Assembly (NCBI GenBank): GCA_913055825.1
Contig: CAJXKB010000027.1
Span: 1-36,014 of the forward strand
Length of the DNA: 36,014 nucleotides
From: an uncultured Bacteroidota bacterium
GTDB lineage: Bacteria; Bacteroidota; Bacteroidia; Bacteroidales; F082
Reading direction: 5' to 3'
This document shows, one piece after another, positions 16,866-24,975 of the stretch. The translations under genes and the position numbers were made by a program. The notes under the pieces are model-generated. The model worked only from the letters and a program-made list of their open reading frames with translations. It made no database searches and was not told where the DNA came from. Position 1 is the first letter of the stretch. Every line of letters begins with the position of its first letter.

Positions 16866-17642
16866 TTATTCAAATATAAACGAGAGCATAAACACTTTGG
16901 AACGAAGCTGACTGATACTGCCCGAATACATGTCATTATTGTTCACAATTAAGTTATTGAGGCCATATATCATTTTTGCTTCAATACCCAGTTTAAAATA
17001 GTTGGTATAAAAATCGAAACCGGCACCAGCCTCCAAACCGATATCATGTGTTTTTAGTATTATTGTCCCCGAACCCAAATCCTGCTTAGTCTTTTTCACC
17101 GCAGCAAGATCGATGGACAAATTGATACCTCCCAAAAAATAAGCCCCCACATTATTGGCACGCCACGATCGGTACTTCAACAGCAGAGGAAAGGTAAGGT
17201 AGGTAGAGTTAACTTTTTTATGAACCACAAATGCCGAATCTGTGCCCGATGGTACCCCGGCCATCCCCGTTGCCGAAATACTGTAGTCAAGCGTCCGACT
17301 ACCAAAAGAGAGCGTGGGGATAAATCTCATATCGAGATATTTCAATAACCGCAAATTGCCCAAAATTCCCACGGAAAAACCCGGAGCGGCCGATGCTATT
17401 ACCGCACTCACACTATAGAAATCCGCATTGGGCAGGTTGGCCTGCTCTTTACTCCACTTGTGTTGTTCCAGATTATCAATGGGTTTAACAGAGAAATTCA
17501 TGGTATTCATACCCAGTATAAAACCAAAATGATAAGGCTGCTCGTTATATCCCTGAAGGTTCATCACATGGGACTGTGCATACGTTTTCCCTAAAAACAA
17601 AGCAAAAATCAAGACAAAAAAAAGCCGTATGTTATTTTTCAA
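16866..17642 (-). CDS. porT: PorT-like outer membrane beta-barrel protein (type IX secretion)
   Basis: A 258-aa outer-membrane barrel resembling PorT, a component needed for type IX secretion of gliding and virulence proteins in Bacteroidota. Landmarks are a signal peptide ending KTYAQ, then GYNEQPYHFGFILGMN, and the membrane-strand region VGILGNLRLLKYLDMRFIPTLSFGSR near residues 93-118; it ends with Phe-Ile-Phe-Glu. The start is TTG at 17642: an in-frame TGA lies three codons upstream and the next ATG would lose the signal. The position directly after a menaquinone methyltransferase gene matches the ubiE-porT adjacency I recall from other Bacteroidota. Other secretion-system genes are not in this window. 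Confidence 0.8.
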   Translation of the reverse strand: MKNNIRLFFVLIFALFLGKTYAQSHVMNLQGYNEQPYHFGFILGMNTMNFSVKPIDNLEQHKWSKEQANLPNADFYSVSAVIASAAPGFSVGILGNLRLLKYLDMRFIPTLSFGSRTLDYSISATGMAGVPSGTDSAFVVHKKVNSTYLTFPLLLKYRSWRANNVGAYFLGGINLSIDLAAVKKTKQDLGSGTIILKTHDIGLEAGAGFDFYTNYFKLGIEAKMIYGLNNLIVNNNDMYSGSISQLRSKVFMLSFIFE

Positions 17643-17706
17643 AGTGATTCAAATTTATTTAATAACGGCGGCTTTTGATTTATAGTATTCCGCTCACTAA
17701 AACTGT

Positions 17707-18420
17707 TTATTTTGTACCGATGTACAGGGTGGCAATTCCAAAGGATAACCGATGTTGCCGGGCTTGCTTAAAGCCTGCCTGCTGCATCTTTTCCATAAAA
17801 ACATCCCCCTCGGGAAAAGCGGCCACCGAGTTGGGTAAATAGGTATAAGCCGAACTGTTTTTTGACACAACTTTACCAATAGTGGGTAAAATATGATTGA
17901 AATAAAAGCGATAAATGTTCTTCATGGGAAAAGCAGCAGGTTTCGAGAATTCCAGGATGACTACCTTACCGCCTGGCTTAAGCACTCGCTGCATTTCTTT
18001 GAGGCCTTTCGACAGGTTTTCGTAATTTCTAACTCCGAAAGCCACGCTCACCGCATCAAAATGATTATCATCAAAATGAATGTGTTCCGAATCACCAACC
18101 TGCAATTCAATTAATTGATCAAGTCCTTTGTTTTTTACTTTTACCCGGCCTACTTCAAGCATTTCAGCAGCAATGTCAATCCCTATAATCTTTTTCACAG
18201 GTAGTTTGGCCAATTCAATAGCAAGGTCACCAGTGCCGGTTGCCACATCCAGAATGATTTCAGGATGAATATTTTCCAACTCTTTCCTTACTTTTTTACG
18301 CCAGCTTTTGTCGATGTTTGCCGAAAGCAAATGGTTCAACAAGTCGTAACGCGGTGCAATGTCATTAAACATTGCCCTCACCTGCTGTTTTTTTCCTTTG
18401 GAATGAGAAGCGTCTGTCAT
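17707..18420 (-). CDS. ubiE: Demethylmenaquinone methyltransferase (UbiE/MenG)
   Basis: An S-adenosylmethionine-dependent C-methyltransferase that converts demethylmenaquinone to menaquinone, the respiratory quinone of most Bacteroidota. At 237 aa it is family length. SAM motif I is ILDVATGTGDLA (about 56-67). The family signatures MFNDIAPRYDLLNHLLS (about 17-33) and AFGVRNYENLSKGLKEMQRVLKPGG are present. The ATG at 18420 is chosen over an upstream in-frame TTG at 18459 because the latter would run into the preceding gene, which stops at 18425. Confidence 0.95.
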   Translation of the reverse strand: MTDASHSKGKKQQVRAMFNDIAPRYDLLNHLLSANIDKSWRKKVRKELENIHPEIILDVATGTGDLAIELAKLPVKKIIGIDIAAEMLEVGRVKVKNKGLDQLIELQVGDSEHIHFDDNHFDAVSVAFGVRNYENLSKGLKEMQRVLKPGGKVVILEFSKPAAFPMKNIYRFYFNHILPTIGKVVSKNSSAYTYLPNSVAAFPEGDVFMEKMQQAGFKQARQHRLSFGIATLYIGTK

Positions 18421-18424
18421 ATTA

Positions 18425-19441
18425 TTATTCTGATTTAAATAACCGTATAGCTTCTTCAAGAAGTCTCTGTTTGTTGATGGGGACTACACCCACCTGTTCA
18501 CACACCAGGCCGCCGGCCAAATTAGATAAAGCGGCAGTTTTTTCAGGGCCCAGGCCCTGTGCAAGACACAAAGAAGCCACACTGATAACCGTATCGCCTG
18601 CCCCTGACACGTCCGCAATATTTCGTACATGCGCCTTAATCAGTTTGCCTTTTTGTCCTTCTTTGGTCTTCCATCTCACATAAACGCCTTTTTCCGACAG
18701 GGTACTTAAAACAATTGAGATATTTTGATTTGAAAGAAGATGGTTTGTTGCGTGATACAGACATTCATCATTATCAACACATGTCAAATTGAGGCCTTCC
18801 CGTATTTCCTTCAGGTTTGGTTTCATCAATGTAATGTCGTGATAAGCAGTAAAATTAACTTTTTTGGGGTCAACCGTTACCGGGATATTTCTCCGTCCGG
18901 CCTGTTCAACCACAAAATCAATCAGGGATGGAGAAATTACACCTTTATCATAATCCTGCAAAACAATAACATCAACAGTGTGTGCATTCAGGATATTTTC
19001 GATACTCCGGCACAGTTGTTGAAAAACATCAGCATCCAGTGGCTGCGTAGTTTCATCATCCACCCGTAACATTTGCGTATTATTGCCCAGTATCCTGAAT
19101 TTTGTGGTAGTATGTCGGTGCATACTTTCAACGAGTCCCTCCTCATTCAAACCCGACCGCTTCATCAACTTCCTTAAACTTCGGCCATTATCATCTTTCC
19201 CCACCACTGAACATATAAAGGTTTCTGCGCCAAGTGCTTTCAGGTTAAGACCAACATTGGCTGCACCTCCCAACCGGTTTTCCCTTTTTTCAACCGAAAC
19301 CACAGGCACAGGCGCCTCAGGCGAAATCCGGTCAACATGACCCCAGATATATGAATCAAGCATCACATCACCAATAACCATTACCTTTTGATTTTCAAAA
19401 GACTGGAAAAGAACATGTAACTGATTCAGGGAAAATTTCAT
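18425..19441 (-). CDS. D-glycero-beta-D-manno-heptose-7-phosphate kinase (HldE/RfaE kinase domain)
   Basis: A PfkB-family sugar kinase of 338 aa that phosphorylates heptose-7-phosphate at C1 in ADP-heptose synthesis for the LPS core. Visible are GDVMLDSYIWGHVDRISPEAPVPV near the N-terminus, GGAANVGLN, and the anion hole/catalytic base motif DVSGAGDT near residues 279-286. The length matches the kinase half of E. coli HldE (477 aa); the C-terminal cytidylyltransferase domain is absent, so a separate RfaE2-type gene must be elsewhere. It lies 11 bp after the aminotransferase gene and 4 bp before ubiE. Confidence 0.92.
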   Translation of the reverse strand: MKFSLNQLHVLFQSFENQKVMVIGDVMLDSYIWGHVDRISPEAPVPVVSVEKRENRLGGAANVGLNLKALGAETFICSVVGKDDNGRSLRKLMKRSGLNEEGLVESMHRHTTTKFRILGNNTQMLRVDDETTQPLDADVFQQLCRSIENILNAHTVDVIVLQDYDKGVISPSLIDFVVEQAGRRNIPVTVDPKKVNFTAYHDITLMKPNLKEIREGLNLTCVDNDECLYHATNHLLSNQNISIVLSTLSEKGVYVRWKTKEGQKGKLIKAHVRNIADVSGAGDTVISVASLCLAQGLGPEKTAALSNLAGGLVCEQVGVVPINKQRLLEEAIRLFKSE

Positions 19442-19452
19442 GTGATAAATCT

Positions 19453-20661
19453 CTAATTTAGTTTTTCAAGGGCTATACCAATCCGCCTCACCGCTTCCTT
19501 TATTAAATCGGTGGATGTAGCATAAGATATCCTCACGCAGGCAGGATCGCCGAAAGAATCACCCGATACCAGTGCCACACAGGCTTTATCCAGTAAATAC
19601 ATACAAAAGTCGTAACTGTCGTTGATTTTGAAACTTCCATCGGTTTTTCCAAAATAATAACTCACATCAGGAAATACATAAAAAGCACCCTGCGGCCTAT
19701 TGGTTTTTATTCCCGGAATTTCATCCAGTAATTTCAGCAGCATATCGCGCCTTTCTTTAAAAACAGCGACCATATGATGCAGGTAATCCGAATCCTGCGT
19801 TGGGTTTTCAACAGCAGTGAGTGCTGCCATTTGCGAAATGCTGCCCGGCCCTGATGTAATTTGCCCCTGAAGTTTCGTACAAGCATCGGCAACGAACTGT
19901 GGCGCGGCAATATAGCCAATGCGCCAACCGGTCATAGCATAGCCTTTAGAGACGCCGTTAACCACAACAATCTGATCTTTAACACTCTCGACAGCTGCAA
20001 TACTCACGTGTTTTCCCGAAAAATTAATATGCTCATAAATTTCATCCGACACAATCAAAACATCAGGATGTTTTTTGAGCACCTCAGCAAAAGCTTTAAT
20101 TTCTTCCGCGGTATATACCGTACCCGTCGGGTTGGAAGGAGAATTGAACAAAAAAGCCTTGGTTTTAGAAGTTATGGCCGCTTCCAACTGAGCAGGACTC
20201 AGCTTAAAATCGTGCTGAATATCGGTATGAATCACCACAGCTTTACCTTCGGCCAATTTGATGATATCGGCATATGAAACCCAATACGGCGCTGGAATTA
20301 CCACTTCGTCGCCGGGGTTGAGTATCGACATAAAAACATTGGCAAGCGATTGTTTAGCTCCGTTGGAAACCACAATCTGACTCGCCTTATAATTCAACCC
20401 GTTATCGCGCTTAAGCTTATGGGCTATGGCCTCCCGTAAGGCCGCAAAACCGGCAACCGGTGAATAATGCGTAATATTATCATCAATGGCCTTTTTTGCG
20501 GCTTCTTTTACCGGCCCGGGCGTATCAAAATCGGGTTCTCCAATGCTTAACGCGATAATGTCACGACCCTGTGCTTTCAATTCCCGGCTGCGGCGTGTCA
20601 TTTCTAAAGTAGCTGATTCTGTGATACTTCGGATGCGTTTCGACAGTATATTATCTTTCAC
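19453..20661 (-). CDS. aspC: Aspartate aminotransferase (class I, PLP-dependent)
   Basis: 402 aa; transfers the amino group between aspartate and 2-oxoglutarate. PLP-fold landmarks are SIGEPDFDTP, HYSPVAG, the SNPTGTVY loop, VSDEIYEHI, and the Schiff-base lysine in GVSKGYAMTGWRIGY near residue 238. The substrate-binding arginine lies in CVRISYATS. The frame is open up to 20814, but GTG at 20661 is chosen: it begins VKDNILSKRI, the usual N-terminus, and it lies just after a perfect -7 element at 20684. The upstream 51 codons would include the promoter. It heads the minus-strand operon that continues into the heptose kinase. Confidence 0.93.
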   Translation of the reverse strand: MKDNILSKRIRSITESATLEMTRRSRELKAQGRDIIALSIGEPDFDTPGPVKEAAKKAIDDNITHYSPVAGFAALREAIAHKLKRDNGLNYKASQIVVSNGAKQSLANVFMSILNPGDEVVIPAPYWVSYADIIKLAEGKAVVIHTDIQHDFKLSPAQLEAAITSKTKAFLFNSPSNPTGTVYTAEEIKAFAEVLKKHPDVLIVSDEIYEHINFSGKHVSIAAVESVKDQIVVVNGVSKGYAMTGWRIGYIAAPQFVADACTKLQGQITSGPGSISQMAALTAVENPTQDSDYLHHMVAVFKERRDMLLKLLDEIPGIKTNRPQGAFYVFPDVSYYFGKTDGSFKINDSYDFCMYLLDKACVALVSGDSFGDPACVRISYATSTDLIKEAVRRIGIALEKLN

Positions 20662-20683
20662 TTGTCCATTTATTTTAGAAGCG

Positions 20684-20691
20684 CAAATATA
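20684..20691 (-). promoter_or_regulatory. -7 promoter element of the aspC operon
   Basis: On the minus strand TATATTTG, a full TAnnTTTG match, 22 bp before the GTG start at 20661. It decides against the long upstream extension of the frame. The -33 element is not clear. Confidence 0.55.
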
Positions 20692-20825
20692 ACAAATCCA
20701 TTCAATTAAGCATTTTATGAATATATCTATACCGAGTCCGGTTAAAAAGAAACTGAAATTTCTACAGTTCAAAAATATGTTGTTATTTTGTATAAAATTC
20801 ATATCAAAAATCAAGACAAAAACCG

Positions 20826-21365
20826 ATGGAGTTAACGGTCTGTATCCTATCTGCTTTGGTAGTTATTTTGGTGGTTTACGGCATGTTGAAATCAATATGC
20901 CGGACCAATCAAAAACAAATTAAACTTTTGAGGGAAGAAATGTTGCAGCAGATGAAAACCCAGCAGGACACACCTAATAACACGCTTACCGGCCTTCGGT
21001 TACAAGCATACGAACGCATGACTTTATTTCTGGAGCGGATCAATCCGCCAAACCTGATTCCGCGTATTGCCGTGTCAGGACAAAGCGTTTTAGCTTTCCA
21101 ATCGCTTTTGCTGCAATCTATTCGTGAAGAATACGAGCATAACCTTTCGCAACAATTATATATTTCCGATTTGGCATGGGAAAGTTGTAAAACAGCAAAA
21201 GAAACTATTGTTCAACTCATTATTCAATTGGCATCATCATTTGATAATTCTGATGACGCCTCCCTGTTGGCCGGAAAAATATTGACATCAGGATTTAAAA
21301 AAGAGAACAATCCGATAGAAAACGCCCTCAGCCTCTTAAAAAAAGAAATCAGGGAACAATTTTAA
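20826..21365 (+). CDS. DUF7935-like hypothetical protein, membrane-anchored
   Basis: 179 aa. One N-terminal hydrophobic helix (about residues 4-23) is followed by a soluble helical region with YERMTLFLERINPPNLIPRI near residues 58-77, which I recall as typical of the Bacteroidota family DUF7935. No catalytic motif is visible. It starts divergently from aspC and its stop is 2 bp before the DUF2520 gene, so it is likely the first gene of the kdsC operon. Function is unknown. Confidence 0.7.
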   Translation: MELTVCILSALVVILVVYGMLKSICRTNQKQIKLLREEMLQQMKTQQDTPNNTLTGLRLQAYERMTLFLERINPPNLIPRIAVSGQSVLAFQSLLLQSIREEYEHNLSQQLYISDLAWESCKTAKETIVQLIIQLASSFDNSDDASLLAGKILTSGFKKENNPIENALSLLKKEIREQF

Positions 21366-21367
21366 CT

Positions 21368-22153
21368 ATGGATGGATCAAACAACATATCAACAGCAGTT
21401 TTTATCGGTTCCGGCAACGTGGCCACACACCTCGCTGAAGGGCTTTATAAAAAAGGAATCAAAATTTTACAAATATTGTCTCCCAACAAAATGCATGCTG
21501 TTGAGTTATCTCAAAAATGCAATGCACAGGCCATTACAACTTTTGATGTCATCAACCGGGATGCAGATTTGTATATATTTTCAATCCCTGACGGAGAGAT
21601 TTCAGAAGTAGCGTCTCAGATGCCGGTGGTTAATGGGCTGGTGGTTCACACATCCGGATTTACCGATCTCAATGTGTTGGACAAATTTGAAAAACATGGC
21701 GTTTTTTATCCTTTGCAGACCTTTTCAAAAAACAGGACAGTCGATTTTTCAACGATTCCGTTTTTTCTTGAAGCTTCGGACGAAGTTAGCCTCCGGCGTC
21801 TATCTGATCTCGCCGCGAGACTTAGTGCCCACGTGCATTTGATGGACTCAAATCAACGCAAAAAACTTCATTTAGCTGCGGTTTTTGTGAGTAATTTCAA
21901 CAATTATCTCTATTTGCTGTCCGAAGAATTTCTGGAGGAAGAAAAGATCGATTTCAGTTTTTTACATCCACTCATCCGGGAAACCGCAAACAAAATCATG
22001 GAGTTAAATCCTGACAAAGCCCAAACAGGGCCTGCCCGGCGTAACGATAAAAAGACCATAGCCGAACACTTAAACATGCTCAGCGACAAGGAAGAATTGC
22101 ATGAATTTTATCAACTTTTTAGTAAACACATACTTCGAAGATATTATGAGTAA
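21368..22153 (+). CDS. Rossmann-like and DUF2520 domain-containing protein
   Basis: 261 aa. The N-terminal Rossmann fold has the nucleotide loop FIGSGNVATHLAEGL at about residues 11-25, which predicts NAD(P) binding as in pyrroline-5-carboxylate reductase relatives. The C-terminal half is DUF2520 (PF10728 type), helical, with HLAAVFVSNFNNYLY and a TGPARRND segment near residue 220 where family members are conserved. The substrate is not known. It overlaps the KdsC-like gene by 8 bp, a sign of translational coupling. Confidence 0.88.
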   Translation: MDGSNNISTAVFIGSGNVATHLAEGLYKKGIKILQILSPNKMHAVELSQKCNAQAITTFDVINRDADLYIFSIPDGEISEVASQMPVVNGLVVHTSGFTDLNVLDKFEKHGVFYPLQTFSKNRTVDFSTIPFFLEASDEVSLRRLSDLAARLSAHVHLMDSNQRKKLHLAAVFVSNFNNYLYLLSEEFLEEEKIDFSFLHPLIRETANKIMELNPDKAQTGPARRNDKKTIAEHLNMLSDKEELHEFYQLFSKHILRRYYE

Positions 22154-22667
22154 TTATAAAGCAAGCCTCACAAAAGTCAACACTTTTATTTTTGATTATG
22201 ACGGCGTAATGACCGATGGAAAAGTGATCCTGCAACACGACGATCCGCCCTTGCGTACAGCCAATGTACGAGATGGTTATGTACTTCAACTAGCTGTACG
22301 ACTGGGATATAATGTAGTTGTAATTTCCGGCGGGTTTTCACGATCGATGGAAAACAGATTCGACACACTTAATATTAAAGATGCTTTTACGGGAGTAAAA
22401 AATAAGCTGGAAAAATTTGAAGAATATATCGCAGAACGGCACATTGACCCAACACAGGTAGTTTATATGGGTGACGACATCCCCGATTTCCGGGTAATGC
22501 AAAAAGTGGGCGTACCGGTCTGCCCGGCTGACGCAGCTGAAGAAATTAAAGAGATCAGTGTTTACATATCCGACAAAAAAGGTGGCGACGGCTGTGTACG
22601 CGACATTATCGAACAAGTACTCAAAGTGCAAGGAAAGTGGCTTACCGAGGAAGCTTTTACATGGTAG
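22146..22667 (+). CDS. kdsC: KdsC-like HAD phosphatase (3-deoxy-D-manno-octulosonate 8-phosphate phosphatase)
   Basis: A 173-aa HAD hydrolase of the cap-less C0 type that removes phosphate from Kdo-8-P for lipid A/LPS core synthesis. The catalytic aspartates are D17 and D19 in FDYDGVMTDG. Later motifs are ISGG near 60 and YMGDDIPDF near 108. The ATG at 22146 is preferred over an upstream in-frame ATG at 22101 because it starts at the family N-terminus and gives the coupled overlap with the DUF2520 gene. The usual DVDGV is DYDGV here. Specificity for Kdo-8-P is from family and context. Confidence 0.9.
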   Translation: MSNYKASLTKVNTFIFDYDGVMTDGKVILQHDDPPLRTANVRDGYVLQLAVRLGYNVVVISGGFSRSMENRFDTLNIKDAFTGVKNKLEKFEEYIAERHIDPTQVVYMGDDIPDFRVMQKVGVPVCPADAAEEIKEISVYISDKKGGDGCVRDIIEQVLKVQGKWLTEEAFTW

Positions 22668-22683
22668 GGGAAGCATTTGAAGT

Positions 22684-22830
22684 TTGGAGTGTGGAGTGTG
22701 GAGTTTGGAGTGCGGAGTTTGGAGTGCGGAGTTGGGAGTGCAGAGTTGGGAGTGCGGAGTTTGGAGTTGGGAGTGTAGAGTTTGGAGTTTGGAGTTTGGA
22801 GTGCGGAGTTGGGAGTTTGGAGTGTGGAGT
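22684..22830 (+). repeat. Heptanucleotide tandem repeat array, 21 phased units
   Basis: Twenty-one consecutive 7-bp units with no phase slip. Nearly all end GGAGT (two have AGAGT), and the first two bases vary (TT, GT, GC, TG). Typical units are TTGGAGT, GCGGAGT and TGGGAGT. The array starts 16 bp after the KdsC stop and is strongly G-rich on the coding strand. Seven is not a multiple of three, so length changes would not be tolerated in a gene; this is intergenic. The interval 22668-23055 (388 bp) contains only this array and the two repeat tracts below. Confidence 0.97.
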
Positions 22831-22867
22831 TAAAAGAAAGAAAGTAATATTGAATAATGTAAAATAA

Positions 22868-22905
22868 CTTTAGGCACTTTAGAGCACTCTAGGCACTCTA
22901 AACTT
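22868..22905 (+). repeat. Short tandem repeat, CTTTAGGCA-like units
   Basis: Four imperfect 9-10-bp units: CTTTAGGCA, CTTTAGAGCA, CTCTAGGCA, CTCTAAACTT. A stray fifth copy, CTCTAGGCA, is at 23006-23014. It is a different unit from the heptamer array but interleaved with it. Confidence 0.75.
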
Positions 22906-22918
22906 CTGTTATGTTAGT

Positions 22919-22954
22919 TGGGAGTGTGGAGTTGGGAAGTTGGGAGTTGGGAGT
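22919..22954 (+). repeat. Second block of the heptanucleotide repeat
   Basis: Five more units of the same family (TGGGAGT, GTGGAGT, TGGGAAGT, TGGGAGT, TGGGAGT), one expanded to 8 bp. It is separated from the main array by 88 bp that hold the CTTTAGGCA tract. Confidence 0.9.
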
Positions 22955-23055
22955 TATAAAAAGTTGAACAAGCACAGAGGGAAATAAATTTGAGGAAAGT
23001 AATTACTCTAGGCATTTTATGCACTAAAATTTTGAAATAAAACAGATTACACCTA

Positions 23056-23994
23056 ATGATAAAATCTTTTTTTAAACTAATCCGGTGGCCTAACCTGCTA
23101 ATTGTATTGGCAAGCATGTTTTTTATGCTATTTTTAGTCATCCGCCCGGTATTAGGGACAGCAGGAAGTCATTTCGGGATGTCCACATTCATGTTTGTAT
23201 TACTTGCACTCGCTACCGTTTTTATAGCAATTAGCGGCTACATAATTAACGACATCAAAGACCAGGAAACCGATGCTGTAAACAGAAACATGAAAAACCC
23301 GGTGGGCACTATTTTTTCACAAAGGCAGGCCGCCTGGCTTTACGTAATTTTTACATTTTTAGGTTTGGCTGCCGGTAGTTACCTCGCGTTTTTGGTACAG
23401 AAGTTCCAATACGCATTAATCTTTTTACTAACAGCCGGGCTGTTGTGGTATTATTCGGAGCGCTATCAGTGTCAACCGATTACAGGAAATATCGTAGTTG
23501 CTTTTCTCAGTGCCCTATCGTTTGGGCTGGTTTGGCTGTTCGAAATTTTTGCCATGCAACTACATCCTTATGCTTTGCCCATTTTACCGGAAAACCTGAA
23601 ACTTGCCAATAAGCTAGTATTTATATACATGGGATTTGCCTTTTTAGTAAGCCTGTTGCGTGAGATTGTGAAAGATATTGAAGATTATAATGGAGACGAA
23701 AAAACAGGTTGCCTAACCTTTGCAGTAGCTTACGGCCTTAAAAAAGCCAAGATACTTGCGTTGGTCGTTAATTTGGCCGGGTTGGCAGGAGTAATGATTT
23801 TGCAATGGTTTTTTTATACCAATGCTTTTATGATGTTGTTTTGGTTTTTCATGCTTGTGGATGTAATTTTTATTTCCGTTGGCATAAAACTCCTTCGAGC
23901 TGACAACAAAACAGATTACAATCATTTATCGCTTTGGATAAAAACCCTGATGCTTAGCGGAATTTTATCCATGGGGTTGTTTTATTTTGAGTAA
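23056..23994 (+). CDS. UbiA-family prenyltransferase (geranylgeranylglycerol-phosphate geranylgeranyltransferase-like)
   Basis: A 312-aa integral membrane prenyltransferase with about eight or nine helices. The two Asp-rich Mg2+/prenyl-diphosphate motifs are NDIKDQETDAVN (about 63-74) and DIEDYNGDEKTG (about 207-218). The N-terminal RWPNLLIV is typical of the UbiA group annotated in Bacteroidota as geranylgeranylglycerol-phosphate geranylgeranyltransferase. The prenyl acceptor is not determined. ATG at 23056. It follows the repeat-filled gap after kdsC. In many Bacteroidota, from memory, it is next to maf, which here lies 3 kb downstream beyond a restriction system. Confidence 0.85.
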   Translation: MIKSFFKLIRWPNLLIVLASMFFMLFLVIRPVLGTAGSHFGMSTFMFVLLALATVFIAISGYIINDIKDQETDAVNRNMKNPVGTIFSQRQAAWLYVIFTFLGLAAGSYLAFLVQKFQYALIFLLTAGLLWYYSERYQCQPITGNIVVAFLSALSFGLVWLFEIFAMQLHPYALPILPENLKLANKLVFIYMGFAFLVSLLREIVKDIEDYNGDEKTGCLTFAVAYGLKKAKILALVVNLAGLAGVMILQWFFYTNAFMMLFWFFMLVDVIFISVGIKLLRADNKTDYNHLSLWIKTLMLSGILSMGLFYFE

Positions 23995-24030
23995 AAAATT
24001 GATTGTTAGAATAATATCTATTTATCGTTT

Positions 24031-24975
24031 ATGAAGAAAATAATAGCAAAGCCCTTTTTGAAATGGGCGGGAGGGAAGTCTCAGATTATTGATAAAATCC
24101 GGAAGATGTTACCCGTGGAAACTGTTGGCAGAAACTTTACCTACATCGAGTCTTTCGTTGGCGGAGGGGCGGTTCTGTTTTGGATGCTGGAGAATTTTCC
24201 AAATATGGATAAGGTGGTCATCAACGATGTTAATTCCGACCTCATAAATTCGTATAAAACAATCAAATATAATGTTAATGAACTTATTTGCCTATTGAAA
24301 GAATGGGAAAATGAATATCATAAAATGTCGGATGACGAGAAATCTAAAAAAGAGTATTATTATAGCAAACGTAGTCTTTTTAATTTAAGGACATCCCATA
24401 TGACGGAACAGACGGCTTTGCTTATTTTTCTAAACAGGACATGTTTTAACGGCTTATATCGTGTAAACAGGAAAAATGAATTTAACGTTCCCATTGGTAG
24501 TTACAAAAAGCCCCGGATTTGCAACGAGCCTAACTTAAGAGCGGTTAGCGAGGTGTTGAAAAAAGTGGAGATTCTTAATCTCGATTTTGCCGAGACCCTC
24601 AATTATGCTGAGAGAAACACATTTTTCTATTTTGATCCACCATACAAACCATTAAGCGAAACTTCAAGTTTTAATTCTTATGCAAAAGATGAATTTGATG
24701 ATAATGAGCAAATCCGGTTAAAGCAGTTTTGCGACACACTGAATATTCTGGGGCATAAATGGATGCTGAGTAATTCAGATGTCAGAGGAAAAGACAAGAA
24801 CAATCATTTTTTCGATGAACTGTATGAAGCTTATCACATCAACCGGATTAAAGCAAGAAGAAATATCAATGCTAATCCCGATAAACGGGGGAAGCTGACA
24901 GAGCTACTCATTGTTAACTATGCTTCCGACAAACAATTTCAGACTGTTAATGAGGAGAAGTCATCTCAGGGATAA
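24031..24975 (+). CDS. Dam-family DNA adenine-N6 methyltransferase (alpha class, probable GATC)
   Basis: A 314-aa methylase of the Dam/DpnM type that methylates adenine in duplex DNA, predicted GATC. Motif order is that of the alpha class: FLKWAGGKSQ at 9-18 (motif X), YIESFVGGGAVLF near 37-49 (SAM motif I), target recognition region with RTCFNGLYRVNRKNEFNVPIG near 140-160, then catalytic DPPY near 202-205. It protects host DNA from the adjacent nuclease. The last 10 bp of the frame overlap tail-to-tail with the nuclease gene. The ATG at 24031 lies 36 bp after UbiA; no clear TAnnTTTG is present in that gap. Confidence 0.93.
   Translation: MKKIIAKPFLKWAGGKSQIIDKIRKMLPVETVGRNFTYIESFVGGGAVLFWMLENFPNMDKVVINDVNSDLINSYKTIKYNVNELICLLKEWENEYHKMSDDEKSKKEYYYSKRSLFNLRTSHMTEQTALLIFLNRTCFNGLYRVNRKNEFNVPIGSYKKPRICNEPNLRAVSEVLKKVEILNLDFAETLNYAERNTFFYFDPPYKPLSETSSFNSYAKDEFDDNEQIRLKQFCDTLNILGHKWMLSNSDVRGKDKNNHFFDELYEAYHINRIKARRNINANPDKRGKLTELLIVNYASDKQFQTVNEEKSSQG

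Noticed and set aside
18421-18459. TTG start 13 codons upstream of ubiE
   Set aside because: It would overlap the heptose kinase gene, while ATG 18420 directly precedes the conserved methyltransferase N-terminus.
20662-20814. 51-codon N-terminal extension of the aminotransferase
   Set aside because: It crosses a perfect -7 promoter box and adds hydrophobic sequence absent from the family; GTG at 20661 gives the usual N-terminus.
22637-22867. Open frame across the heptanucleotide array encoding a Trp/Glu/Cys-rich repeat peptide
   Set aside because: The 7-bp unit simply translates into a 7-aa repeat in any open frame; composition and lack of a start region show it is a by-product of the repeat.
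22684-22954. CRISPR array
   Set aside because: Units are 7 bp and contiguous with no spacers, and no cas gene is present.
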